A stretch of 64,000 nt of DNA, from contig LS997565.1 of the NCBI GenBank assembly GCA_000469685.2, positions 24,071,272 through 24,135,271 on the forward strand. The letters run 5' to 3'. A program made the translations under genes and the position numbers. Position 1 is the first letter of the stretch, and every line of letters starts with the position of its first letter. The stretch is from Haemonchus contortus. Lineage: Eukaryota > Nematoda > Chromadorea > Rhabditida > Trichostrongylidae. Under the pieces are notes generated by a model that saw only the letters and a program-made list of their open reading frames with translations, was not told the DNA's origin and did not search any database. Shown one piece after another: positions 11,295-22,255 of the stretch.

Positions 11295-12345
11295 GTAAGC
11301 TACTCATAGCTCACCAACGTCTACCATTTGTCACTCGAAAACTCCAACCGAGATAACTAATCTGTGGCAACATTTCGTATCTCGAGATTAATGATCATCT
11401 GATCACTGATCACTTTAATCCCGAGCAGAACATATGTCCGACTCACTCTCAAACCAGATTAATGAGTAGCGACCCACATCATTGATCGTATCGGGTTACT
11501 CGAAACCCAATGTCGGCGCCGGTGAGCCTGTAATAGGCTAATCTCTGCGAGTCTGGGTGGACACTGAGGGCAGGCGGTCGGCTGAAAATAGAAGGTAAAT
11601 TAGACGAAAAGGTAAGTGGGTTTTATCTCTTCAATACTTATGATTAAGGTTACGGACCATGATACGGTGGACGTCCTCCGTAGTCAAATACGAATGTAGT
11701 GACATGCTGCTAAATGGATCAAAACAAAATAATAACAGCTTTCTCATCGGCATAAACTCCTGGACGTCGCTGCCTTTAAATATATAAGGTCTCACAACCC
11801 TGGGAAAAAAGGAATAAATGAACACTTCGCAATCAAAATATTTATTCGAGAGTAAAGTTTCACTTCCCAAAGCCTAAGTCTTTCTTGTACGTCCACCACT
11901 GGTGAGGTGCGGCTGCCATGGCACCACTTCGCCATGCAGCAGCCCAAAGTTAACATAAGTGAGCTGCTGTTTCCTGGAAGTCAGTTGCTGAAAAAGGCGA
12001 CAATAAATGCTTCATTCAATTCCTAATCATAAAATAAAACCACACACTCTCGACAAGTACATTAAATGCGCGTAATGCTTGTTCGAACGCTCGCGCGTCT
12101 TCTCTGCGCTCTGTAGTTCTTCATATACGCCGGTGAGACGTTTTCTGCTATGGATAGTTTTCATTTGACAACCATAGCAATACCATGATAGTCTGTACAT
12201 GCTCATAGTGGGTGGAGTAGTTTCCACACACGGGACATGTCCTTTGTAAAGAAAGGAGTAGTAAAAAGAATTTTTTAAATTTTGTTTAAAACTACTGAAA
12301 AAAATCATTACACTAATCAAAGTGAAGGGAGAAACCAGGGCTCAC
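11295..12345. other. spacer; possible downstream exon on the minus strand
   Basis: The minus-strand frame 12,027-12,320 includes YCYGCQMK and a lysine/glutamate-rich helix. A second frame there reads CPVCGNYSTHYEHV, a possible zinc-binding pair. Neither could be joined in phase to the exon at 12,346. Nothing else is supported. Confidence 0.25.
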
Positions 12346-12484
12346 CTCCTCCTTATCATCAGAATAATTTCCCTTACTGTCGGCGTCACATTCTGTGCTA
12401 CGGTCGGGGTCTTCGTCTTCAAATCCAGGAGCAGGCGCAAAGGCAAACAGGTGTTGTGAAGTTAGATACATGAGTTTTTCGATT
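12346..12484 (-). CDS. single exon of an unrecognised gene
   Basis: Read leftward, it starts after a CGTTTCAG acceptor (one base completes the previous codon) and ends at a GTGAGC donor on a codon boundary. The 46 codons read LMYLTSQHLFAFAPAP followed by a strongly acidic stretch (GFEDEDPDRSTEC, NYSDDKEE). The next good acceptor downstream (TTTTTTTCAG, about 12,290) opens with TAG in this phase, so the protein may end there. The upstream exon could not be found; a good donor near 12,537 does not match in phase. The unit abuts the inverted duplication starting at 12,611. Confidence 0.45.
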
Positions 12485-12610
12485 CTGAAACGATAACATT
12501 AGATAAAAAAATCTATCTGTCCCAGCCGTTCCAAACTCACGATTTATTCTATTCAATGCGATGCATCCACCTGCACAATTCTGGCCGCCTTTCCAAGGTC
12601 CAAGGTTTAG

Positions 12611-14528
12611 GTTGAGTTCATTGAGGTCTATGCCATAGTTCCTTGAGAGTAGCGAAATTTCCTTTTTGTCTCACAGAGGGGAAATCTTAGAGCCTTTTCC
12701 ATAGAAACTTTTAGCGGAAATCGTGATCTGCTTCATAACGCTTTTCATGGGCTCAAAGAAATTATTGTTTATATGCTAAGTAAGTAAGGATCCCAAGTCG
12801 AAGTGATTATTTGAGATGAAACCTACTCTGCTAGACGCATTTTCGGATGCTGATCTCAAATCTGCCTTCAAAATTTGCAAAGCGATTCTTTGGATGAAGT
12901 TATGAGGTGATCTTATAGAGGTCTAACATAAGCGAGCTCGAATTATATGGATGTGACAGGTCTATCAACGGAGAATTGGAGAAGTAGTGAGGGTGGCGGT
13001 TCATAATCGAGAGACAAGGCCTCAGGTTTCGTGGTGGGCGAGAGTTTTACATCGTATTGAATTTTTTCCCTGAGCCCAGAAGTCCCTTTGATGTTGATTT
13101 TGTCTTGTTCTACGACCTTTGGAATTCGTGGTGACAACGTTCTCACCCAAACCATACAAGATCGCTTTAATTTTTCATGTATGTTCATGCTATGTATATT
13201 CACAGGGGGCGAATTTGGTGTAGTAGCAGGAGCGCACCATGACATACGGATGGTCCGTAGATGTGACTTTGTCCGGGCCAAACAATCCTTCTATGCTCCG
13301 GGGTCGGTTAATTGGTACCAGACTCGTCTAGGTGAACGAAAGCACTGACTCTCACTTTGGATGGTCACCGCGAATCATTGCTTAGACCTCATACGCTTCC
13401 TACACGCCCCTGTTTATAATTGAGTGCGGGGTGCATCCCAAAGGCAGAATCAATCAACTTCAAAGACTTGATTCTTTCAATCCTATGCATTCACGATGAA
13501 ATTCGGACCGATGTGCACACTTTACAATCTTTGGCCCGAAGGGATCGTAGGAAAACGGACCAGGTAATGCGGCTGCTATCTGCAACACCCACTTTTTCGT
13601 CATTATGTCTTGCCTTTTCATTGATGTTCTATAGATCAGAAGTATTTCGTGGTTTCGATGTTTGTACAATCGTACGTTCCGCCTCCGAACACTCACCTCC
13701 ACAGAAGTGAGGGTAATGAACAGCTGTACCGCGGGACCGAATGTTAGCTCATTCCTTGGCCGTTCGAAAATCTGATCACACCTCATTCACAATAGCTCGC
13801 GATACAGAATTTTGCTTATTCCGCTCGGGACTTGACTTACTATCACCTGCCTACTTTCAGCTCAGTGCTTGTAGATTTGGAGGCTTTGTCTAAATCCGTG
13901 ACACATCGCCTCTACTTCAGCACTCACCACGGCCGTTTCGACATGCCTACGCAATTCCGTGCCCACATGCAAAAATTGACGCGATATTGCATGATTTGGG
14001 TAAGAACGTTGCCACCACAACTACCAAAGGTCGTAGAACAAGATAAAATCAACATCAAAGGAATTTCAAAGAAAAAATTCAATACAAAATGCATAACTCT
14101 CACCCCACAAAAACCGGAGCCTAGTCTCTCGATTATGAACCGCCACCCTCACTACTTCTCCAATTCGCCGTTTATAGACCTGTCACATCCATATAATTCG
14201 AGCTCGCTTATGTTAGACCTCTATAAGATCACCTCATAACTTCATTCAAAGAATCGCTTTGCAAATTTTGAGGGCAGATTTGAGATCAGCATCCGAAAAT
14301 GCGTCTAGCAGAGTAGGTTTCATCACAAATAATCACTTCGACTTGGGATCCTTACTTACTTAGCATATAAACAATAATTTCTTCGAACCCATGAGAAGCG
14401 TTATGAAGCGGATCACGATTTCCGCTAAAAGTTTCTATGGAAAAGGCTCTAAGATTTCCCCTCTGGGAGACAAGAAGGAAATTTCGCTACTCTCAAGGAA
14501 CTATGGCATAGACCTCAATGAACTCAAC
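12611..14528. repeat. inverted duplication A, arms about 570 bases
   Basis: Left arm 12,611-13,190 and right arm 13,960-14,528 are reverse complements at roughly 90-95 percent by eye, separated by about 770 bases. Shared landmarks include GAGTTCATTGAGGTCTATGC on the left with its complement at the right outer end, the GGATCC...CACTTCGACTTGG block, and the ATATAATTCGAGCTCGCTTA block. Frames open in one arm are not conserved in the other, so the arms do not look protein-coding. The spacer 13,191-13,959 holds only short open frames. Confidence 0.8.
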
Positions 14529-14795
14529 TGGTGCTACAAAGTAGCCTGATGATGTAGGTCCCTCAAACACCGTTGCCATCAGTGGTTCCTCGAAGTCAGT
14601 GCTTTTGAGGAATTCGAACTGATACTTTAAAGCACCTATGAAAATGGCTGGAAAAAGTCCTGAATCCGACCGCATACCAGCGAAGGTTAATCTTGCTAGC
14701 TAGGCGGTATGAAAAGCTGTGCTCAAAGAAAATCAAGCAGTACGATGAGAATCGGATTTTTGGAAAGGTTTATTTTTGACGGTTCTGTCAAATAT

Positions 14796-15320
14796 TCACC
14801 ACTGTGTGCAAATTCCACACGTTTTCGAGCAATAGGTTTCTGCAATGTTGTAGAAATCCGGTTGGTTGCACATCCCTGCATGCTTTGGTCCTAAGCAGAA
14901 CTGTTCACCTCCTGCGTCGTAGCATGGCTGAAAAAGATAGAATCATGACATTCTGTGAGGCTTGTAACGACGATCAGGCTTTTTCTAAAAACTCAGGATA
15001 TTCAGTAATGAAATGGATCCTGTCTAGGTGTGACTGGGTCAATAAGTTACATGTGATGTGAAATTGTTTGTAAAAACTATTCCAACTAAAAAAATCTAGA
15101 ATCTCCAATTTCCAATATTCCACGTGAGGATGGAAGCAGAGTTGTTTCTTGGCCGTTTATGCGATATCAGCACACCTAGTCATGCATTTCTTCCAGAACA
15201 ACAGAAAAGTGTGTCCTCACTTCACAAAATAATGATAATTCAACTTACAAACTTGGTTGTTTCTTCTCCATTTGTGAAGGTGTTGAGCAAGAAAAGGGCG
15301 CAGACAATGTAGAAGAACAT
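14796..15320 (-). CDS. small secreted ShK/SXC-domain protein, copy 1
   Basis: Exon 1 (15320-15249) encodes a 24-residue start with a hydrophobic signal peptide core and ends at GTAAGTT. Exon 2 (14927-14796) follows TTTTTCAG and encodes 43 residues to TGA. The mature part has six cysteines with the spacing of the ShK (SXC) fold, including the characteristic YC-SKTCG-C ending. Such domains occur in very many nematode secreted proteins and are related to a sea anemone potassium-channel blocker, but function cannot be read from the sequence. The TATA box is at 15,363-15,370 and AATAAA at 14,769-14,774, both on the minus strand. The coding exons are nearly identical to the copy at 16,210, with only silent differences noticed in exon 2. 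Both reading frames are intact. The open frames on the opposite strand are shadows. Confidence 0.85.
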
Positions 15321-15362
15321 CGCGAATTCAGCTGAACTGCTGACATGCTTGGTGGCTCAGCC

Positions 15363-15370
15363 TATTTATA
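15363..15370 (-). promoter_or_regulatory. TATA box of ShK copy 1
   Basis: TATAAATA on the minus strand, 43 bases upstream of the start codon. It is identical in sequence and position to the element in the mirrored copy. Confidence 0.65.
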
Positions 15371-15472
15371 CAGTACTAACTGCAAATCGGAAACAATGCC
15401 ATTGTCACCAAAGTTGCAGCTGTTTCCGCAGTCAAGTGTGTGGGTGCATCTCCCTGCAATCACCATGGATTA

Positions 15473-16057
15473 TTACTGAGCTGATCTCTTGAACTATAAA
15501 AATCTTCATTAGGCTAACGTCTCGACAAAATCGCTCTCTTCAGAACATGAAAGGATCGCAACAACTTGTAGATATCCGATTAGATCTAAATATCTCCAGT
15601 GCCGTTGATGTTAAAGACCCAGGGCACGCACACGAGTCGGAGGAGGACCACTCTTTATGGGATCTACGTATCCATCTATGTAGCAACCGAACAGGGTCAG
15701 CTGGGGCAGGTCTTTAGTCAAATTGCGGAAAGGCCACTTCTTTACCATAATATGGATGTTTGCGATTGCAATTTATAGTGGCTACTGCACTCTTTAATCG
15801 CAATACCTTCTGCCCACGTTTTCGATGATTCGAAACATCAATCCAAGATTTGCTTTTAATTCATCAAGACAAGGATAAGGTTGATTACTATGTGTCAAAC
15901 TTAAACATTTCAAATCTTCCCTAAATCATATTCTTAGCTTCGAACAAGCAGGTCAGCAAACCGCAAAGTTTTTTGGTCATCAACCACGTACGCTGAATTG
16001 AAGTGAACCTACAGAGATCCATCAATCGCTTTGGAAAAGGTTATATTTGCAGTGAAA
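15473..16057. other. spacer between divergent ShK promoters
   Basis: No gene seen. The sequence is unique within the window. It forms the shared upstream region of the two head-to-head ShK genes together with the adjoining parts of the arms. Confidence 0.5.
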
Positions 16058-16159
16058 TTTATCGCAATGATTGCGAGGCATCTCACCCACACATTTTGCT
16101 GCGGAAACAGCTGCAACTTTGGTGACAATGGCATTGTTTCCGATTTGCAGTTAGTACTG

Positions 16160-16167
16160 TATAAATA
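16160..16167 (+). promoter_or_regulatory. TATA box of ShK copy 2
   Basis: TATAAATA, 43 bases upstream of the ATG at 16,210, conserved with the mirrored copy. Confidence 0.65.
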
Positions 16168-16209
16168 GGCTGAGCCACCAAGCATGTCAGCAGTTCAGCT
16201 GAATTCGCG

Positions 16210-16771
16210 ATGTTCTTCTACATTGTCTGCGCCCTTTTCTTGCTCAACACCTTCACAAATGGAGAAGAAACAACCAAATTTGTAAGTTAAATATCATTAT
16301 TTCGTGAAGTGAGGACCACACTTTTCTGTTGTTTTGGAAGAATGACACGACTAGGTGTGCTGATATCGCATGAACGGTAAGACAGAACTCTGGTTCCATC
16401 CCCACATGGAATGTTGGCAATTGGAGATTCTAGATTTTCTTAGTTGAAGAAAGTTTTACAAATGATTTCACATGTAACTTATTGACTCAGTCACACCTAG
16501 ACATAATCCATTTCATTACTTCATCTTTTCAGCGTTCAAATTATCGATATATTGTGTAGAACTGAATATCCAGAGCTTTTAGAAAAAGCTTGATCGCCGT
16601 TACAAGCCTCATAGAACGTCATGATTCCATCTTTTTCAGCCATGCTACGACGCAGGAGGTGAACAGTTCTGCTTAGGACCAAAGCATGCAGGGATGTGCA
16701 ACCAACCGGATTTCTACAACATTGCAGAAACCTATTGCTCGAAAACATGCGGAATTTGCACGCAGTGGTGA
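16210..16771 (+). CDS. small secreted ShK/SXC-domain protein, copy 2
   Basis: Exon 1 16210-16281 (signal peptide; donor GTAAGTT) and exon 2 16640-16771 (acceptor TTTTTCAG), joined on a codon boundary, give 67 residues. The mature part has six cysteines in ShK/SXC order (PCYDAGG at the start; TYCSKTCGIC near the end) and stops two residues after the final CT. AATAAA follows at 16,792-16,797. The intron is 358 bases. The protein is essentially the same as that encoded on the minus strand at 14,796-15,320, so the two genes probably arose by a recent inverted duplication and fire divergently from facing promoters. It is likely secreted; whether it binds a channel is unknown, and the short chain lacks any extra domain. 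Confidence 0.85.
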
Positions 16772-16791
16772 ATATTTGACAGAATATTAAA

Positions 16792-16797
16792 AATAAA
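16792..16797 (+). terminator. poly(A) signal of ShK copy 2
   Basis: AATAAA 21 bases after the stop codon; the mirrored copy has it at 14,769-14,774. Confidence 0.55.
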
Positions 16798-16850
16798 CCT
16801 TTCTGAAAAGCCAATTTCAACGTATCGCTTGATTTTCTTTGAACATTGGT

Positions 16851-17878
16851 CATCCACGCTGTATAGCTGTGACAAGTTTCACTCTCAATTCGAGAAATTC
16901 CGAGGCACTCGGAATCGAGGGCTTCTAGCCATTTTCATAGGCACATTGACTGGAGGGTCAGTTCGAAATTTCTAAAAGTACTGACTTCGATGAACTACTG
17001 AACGGCAACGCCTTTTGAATGGTTTTTTCCTCGTCACGGCAATTTGCATTATTCCAGTAGCCATTATAGAGGCAAGGGCAAGCGGAACCTCCGTAGTATA
17101 GGAGCAACGTGGCGAAAGCACAAGCGCTGACTTAAGACCCTTCCGAGCCGTGTTTTGCCCACAAGTCGCCAGCCTCGTGAGACCTTCGTACACGTACTGC
17201 GGAATGACAGCAGCCGAGAAAACATAAATCTAGAACAAAGTTCGTCAGATGAAGCAGCAGACAGAAAACTGCATGTATGAAAAATTCCATTTTTTTCAAA
17301 TACGCTGTACTATTACCTTAATTAAGAATGAAGAGGGCGGCGGAATTCTGACTCTTTAGGAATACTCTTTTCGACTCTACTCTTTTTGATGAATAAAGTT
17401 AGGCTAAATAAGAAAAGTCTGATCATGGTGATCAACTAATCATTAGTAATTTATACGGTGATTATTAATGAAAAAAGAAAGAGTTGAAGATTCTCGCGCT
17501 TTTATCATCCCTTTTCTGGTTTTATGGTGAGTGCGATTCCACTTAACCCACTTTACGACGGAATAGCAGGACAATTTAAGCCTTCGAGCATTCAAATTTT
17601 CGAGAAGTTGACGACGCACTTACCAGAGGACGGTTTCAAGTTTGAAATGCATTCACAAGTATAGAATTGGGAACTGCTGTATTAGTCTCCCAAAGTTGTT
17701 AGAGCTCAAATTTTGCTTGCTTAAAGTTCGGAGGCATAGCTCCAACTGAAATGCCCAGTTGCCAGCGTAGAGGTAGTGATCTCCATGACCGGGAGAATGG
17801 CGTAAGTATGCTCCCCGCCGTCGTCGCAGTTCTTGCCGAGCGTGCTTTTTATCTAATGAGAGCTTTGATAACATTTGT
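16851..17878. other. no gene seen
   Basis: AT-rich spacer. Short open frames on the minus strand (16,972-17,193; 17,653-17,892) have no splice context or recognisable motif. The missing N-terminal half of the mariner at 17,879 is not found here. Confidence 0.35.
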
Positions 17879-18659
17879 TTGTTAGTAAGCACCTTGTTTC
17901 GGCTATCAATTACGTTTGCGGCACAGCAGCAACAACTGAATCGCTTCGAGGTTTCAAGTCCGCTGTTGAGAAGAAATGATGTCGAGGCTTTTCTCCATCG
18001 TATTGTAACGTGTGATGAGAAATGGATCCTGTATGATAACAGGGAACGTTCTGCTCAGTGGGTGGGTGTGGATGAGCCTCCAAAAAATTTTAAAAAACCA
18101 AGTTTACTTGTCACGAAGACAATGATCACAGTTTGGTGGTCCAACCATGGATTAATCCACTACGCGTTTCTTCCTCCAGCTCTAACTAGCACCGCACAGT
18201 CATATGTGATCAAATTAACAAGAAGTACACGAAACTGGGGCAAATGCAGCCAGCACTAGTCAGTCGCCACGGTCTACTGCTCTTACCCGCCAATGCACAA
18301 CCGCATATGTCCCGAATTGTCCTCCAGAAGTTGAACGAGCTGCGAATCGGAGCTCTCCCTCATCCACCCTACTCATTAGATCTGTCACCAACTGACTACC
18401 ATTTACTCAAACATCTGGACAGCTTCTTAAAGGAACGATTGTTCAAAAATCAAGGCGATGCGGAAGCTGCCTTTCTCGAGTTTTTGGAATCCAGATCTCC
18501 GGACTTTTGTAAGAATGGAATAGACAGACTTGTGTCACGTTGGCAAACATGTGTAGAATCGAATGGGGCTTACTATAAATAAAAATGTTCACTTTGAGAT
18601 GAGTTATACCTTTTTAAAAAATAGCTGACGAAACGGCCAGAACTTTCCTTACAACCTAA
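17879..18659 (+). mobile_element. mariner, 5'-truncated, with broken transposase
   Basis: Plus-strand frames at 17,879-18,259 and 18,244-18,582 are consecutive parts of a mariner transposase related to the Hsmar1/SETMAR type. The first catalytic aspartate is in TCDEKW (18,014). The second site reads LPANAQPH, where the usual DN is AN. The third is in SLDLSPTDYH. A frameshift joins the two frames near 18,250. The chain ends in NGAYYK. The right terminal repeat ends ACTTTCCTTACAACCTAA at 18,659 before a TA. No left terminal repeat or helix-turn-helix region is visible, so the element lost its 5' third. The second aspartate change and the frameshift make it inactive. Confidence 0.85.
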
Positions 18660-19650
18660 TAGTAATAAACATATAGGCAAGACTAGTGTATCACAGAAGA
18701 ACTTTCGTTCCCGCTACACCATCAGATGTAGGCCTAGCTAATCTATAATCTGATAAAAAGCATTGGGAAAGTCTTCCCCAGCATCGTTGTATGCCTAGTT
18801 AATAAGTGTTCCCACCGAAGATGTCGACCTCGAACACTACAACTGCACCACAACCATAAGATCAAGCTTGTGAGCACGTATTTCGATAGAGCGTGCTACA
18901 CCAACAAATCGTGTCGCTTTTGAAAGAATATGGATGCGGACAGTGACTGTTCGCTATGATGCCCACGGCTCGGCAGATGTGCCACTCAAAACAAACACGT
19001 GCTGTTGGTACATTCAATAGCCAGGAGTGACATAGACCATTAATTCGAGTACAAAGATCATTATGAAAGATTATACAGCTTCGCAAACAATGCAAAGGTT
19101 CCCTATGGTTGGACAAGACCTTTATTAGGTCAACGCCAGGTAGGGTCTGAGCTGTTTTGCAGAAGGTCTATGTCTGGGCATCATACATTGGTGGAAGGCC
19201 CTCCAAGCAACAATGTTCCCCGATTTCAAGCGTTTATGGAGGCCCACATCTCAGAGCTTGTCGCTTCAACAGAATTCAAAGTAAAGGAGAACTCGAAGGA
19301 GAGATAATAAATGGCAGCACGATGTGGAGAAAGATGAGTAAAGAGGAAGCAGAGGGTAAATGAGCGGATGCGGTACACACAACCAATGAAGGGCTTCTTG
19401 CATCATATCCTCACTATCTAGCGGCCTCAATGCATGGCAATCGTTCTTTCTGAAAATGGCGATGGCGATATCGAGCTATGTGCTCTGCCTAACCGATTTG
19501 CAGTTTTCAGTTGGTTTTTGTTTGGAATATTACGAGAAGAACAACATTATTAAGTCTAGCGTTACTACAATTATATTTCAAATCTTTATTCTTTCTTATC
19601 AATATTGCCAGATGTGATGTCACTGTCAGGGATAATCTCCTTGATCGGCT
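18660..19650. other. no gene seen
   Basis: Spacer between the mariner and the hydroxylase gene. The plus-strand exon-like stretch at 19,614-19,667 is the antisense of the hydroxylase last exon and was not kept. Confidence 0.4.
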
Positions 19651-22242
19651 TCAAAGAGAAATAGGTGGTATGTCTCTTGAAATGGATAGACCTAGAACAG
19701 CATTGCATCCGACAATGTCTTTGAAAGAACGTGGGCATTGCAATTCTAACCTTCTGAAATTTTTTGCAGTACCATGAATGTAGTCAAGAATGCCCAGCAC
19801 GCCGAAGCACTCGTTGAACCTAAAAAACCGAAATCGGAGAGCTTTCCATGTAGAAGACATTTTCTGTAAGGCAGTCAATATTGGATGGAGCTCAAAGTTT
19901 CCTTGATAGACACCTTATGGGTTGACAAGGCTTTCAACAATAGAAAAATTATGAAAATTTTGTTTCCTTTGGTTTTAACTTCTAACATTCAGAAGCTCTG
20001 ATGCTAAGTGGAGGTGTTGAATATTTTTGACGCACACTCTGTGATGGTAGTCGTGTGCTTCTGGTGACGGAGACATTGGAAAATGGTAGCCGGAGTGAGA
20101 GAACGTCGTCGATATCACGGCTATACAGGCCCAGATCCATAGCGTAGTTATGTGTGAACCGCATAGAGTAGGGCCTAAAAAGGAGTTTTCACATAAAGCA
20201 ATGAGTCTATGTATAGACGGATCTCACCGAGAAGTACCGGCATCAGATTCGAAAACGCATGCTCGATGGGATGGCAGTAGATGCTTGTGATCGCTCAAAT
20301 ATAATGTTGAATAGAAGCCATCCGATATTCACAAGTAAACAACTCACAAACAGGTGCTGTCCATTCGTGATGAATTTTGTGTACATGCTTGTAGATTTTT
20401 GGATGATGGAAAAGCCTAAACAATTGAAAAGTGAACAATTACAAACATACACATAACTTTTCAGGGGGTTCGACGGTCAAAGCGGAATAGGCGTCAAAAC
20501 CAATAAAATTAAACTAATTGAATTAGCATAATTAAATTAATTGTTGTTACTATTTCGCTACTGTGATGCAGCATAAAAGGTATTCCCATCAATACGCATG
20601 TGGCTGCTACCTCACTGATCCTCTTTCGGTTGATAGGAAAGAAAAGAAGGCAAGGGCTGCTTTCATAGTCCACGATTTGGCGAGCGACTGGTCGCGCGAT
20701 CGGTCGCCCGCCAAATTGTGGACTATGAAAGCAGCCAATGTGTTCGTAAACACAAACTCTCTATTCTGAGTAAAGGTCACTGCTCATCCTCCGTTTTATG
20801 GTGTGTAGTGTTCACAAATATAAGTGTCGATGTTCGAAGCCGTGCAGAATGTATTACATCTGCCGAAAATTTCATAACAATATAGATTTCTTGGAATATT
20901 CTGAAGCCTTCCAGAAAATTACTAGACGGGTGAAGCTTGAAGGCACACTTCACGATAAAAGTGATTCTAAGATTCACCCACAGGATGAATTTGAGGCCCC
21001 GCGTGTATCATATCTGGCACTACTAATTCGGAAGACGGCCTAGTTAGGGAGTTATAAAGACTCAAGATTGGTCTTGTGTGTATCCTCGGACGAGTTCCAC
21101 CGGCATTGTAGAGGCTGCACCGATCAAAAGGGAACCCATGTAGGAAGTTCAAACAACTTGTCATGATAGATAGGGACAGCGGAAGACCGTTCTGTTCAGT
21201 TTTGGCTTGATGTAGTCAGCTCTTTGTGCAATTGCAATGACTGGAATCTCGTCCGATTACCCCTTCCATGTTATTTCCGTCATGGCAATCTCGTCCAACC
21301 TCTACTTTCCTCACATTTGTGGAGCCATGTTTTTCTCGAATCGGCAAATTCTCTCGCTTTCTTCTTTACCAATGAACTATTCCCAATCTATACTTCCGCT
21401 TTTCGAATGAAAACGGGCACCTCAAAATGGACGTGAACTGTGCCTTTGAGCAGCTCAACTGGCGGCCTTGCAACGATGAGGGAGCAACGAAAGTCAGAGA
21501 ATGAGTTCGCTTTCCAGATGAGGGTCATGCGGGTCACAAATTTCTGGGAGTAAGTGACGGGGAAAGGGGATGGGGAGATATGTACATAGAAGGTCATGCT
21601 GATTAGAGCAAAACTTGACTCTCAGTTTGTAAAGATATACTTCAATAGATATCCTTAACGGTAATGAGGCCAAATTGAAATTGTATTGGCATATCATTAT
21701 TCATTAAGATTGCTATCTAATTTTATTCGATTGCTAATATAAGCGTTCGTGCTGTTTTATGTTTTAGTAAGTTTTTTGCATGCTCTTCCATCTGGAAATC
21801 TCTATACCTACCTGTGGGAATAGTAGAAGCCGATTTCTTCAATAAATGTGCAAAAAACTAGTTGAGCTAACACCGTAGTCGTGTCTGGCAGTTTCTTGTC
21901 GAAGGACACTCCTGAAAGACTCGTCTGCTAACGCGTGCTCTATTTCAAAAGGTAATCGTTTTACCTGCAAGTTTCATTGGGTGGTGAAAGATGGATGTGA
22001 CGATCGTCCCTGTGACAATCTGGTTGAAGAGCACTAACCTTACGGCTTCAACATATTTCGAGAATGATGGCTGAAATCCAAATAAGTTTTGTTCTCGCAG
22101 GTCAGGGTATTACTTGAATACCGTTTTATCCTGTTGTATTTTGAATCTCCTTGACCATGGCGAATCGAAAGTATCGATCAAGACGAAAATTGAGTTGAAA
22201 AGATAGAAGAAGATGTTGACAACAACGAGACCGGCTACGACA
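19651..22242 (-). CDS. fatty acid hydroxylase family protein, FAXDC2-like (5' end missing)
   Basis: Seven exons on the minus strand join without phase conflict: 22242-22122, 22070-21965, 21911-21812, 20415-20348, 20293-20228, 20174-20036 and 19819-19651. All have GT/AG borders. Together they encode about 275 residues with the di-iron histidine boxes of the fatty acid hydroxylase superfamily in order: FYYSHRLFHHP, HKIHHEWTAP, HPIEH, HSGYHF and HDYHH, followed by FNECFGVLGILDYIHGT near the C-terminus. Hydrophobic segments in the first, third and sixth exons fit an ER membrane enzyme. Known relatives hydroxylate or demethylate lipids and sterols (FAXDC2 acts on 4-methylsterols in vertebrates); the substrate here is not known. 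The N-terminal exon(s) upstream of 22,242 were not found. The longest intron (20,416-21,811) carries an 82-bp palindrome. Every catalytic histidine expected is present, so the gene looks functional. Confidence 0.88.
20655..20736. repeat. 82-bp near-perfect palindrome in an intron
   Basis: Two 41-base arms meet with no loop between C20695 and G20696. The outer arms read GGCTGCTTTCATAGTCCAC and complement. Four positions deviate: G20691/T20700, T20689/G20702 and G20674/T20717 are G-T pairs when read on the plus strand, and A20683/C20708 is a mismatch. The centre is GTCGCGCGAT. It lies in the long intron of the hydroxylase gene and no other copy was noticed in the window. Confidence 0.9.
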
Positions 22243-22255
22243 CTGAAACAGACCT

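Larger units (their letters stand above)
14715..16850. repeat. inverted duplication B carrying two ShK genes
   Basis: Left arm about 14,715-15,472 and right arm about 16,058-16,848, reverse complements at about 90-95 percent, with a 590-base spacer. Each arm holds one complete two-exon ShK gene, its TATA box and its AATAAA. The outer edges fade near CTTGATTTTCTTTGA and the inner edges near CCCACACA. The block begins less than 190 bases from the outer end of inverted duplication A. Confidence 0.85.

Noticed and set aside
12943..14239. Shared protein-like segment (PKVVEQDKINIKG) in both arms of duplication A
   Set aside because: The frames agree only over a short stretch and then diverge with indels, so coding is not conserved between arms.
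16536..16853. 105-codon minus-strand frame and its mirror at 14,804-15,061
   Set aside because: Both are antisense shadows of the ShK second exon and appear twice only because the region is inverted and duplicated.
19614..19667. Plus-strand exon-like piece with good splice-like borders
   Set aside because: The same bases encode the end of the hydroxylase on the minus strand, with strong family motifs in the adjoining exon part.
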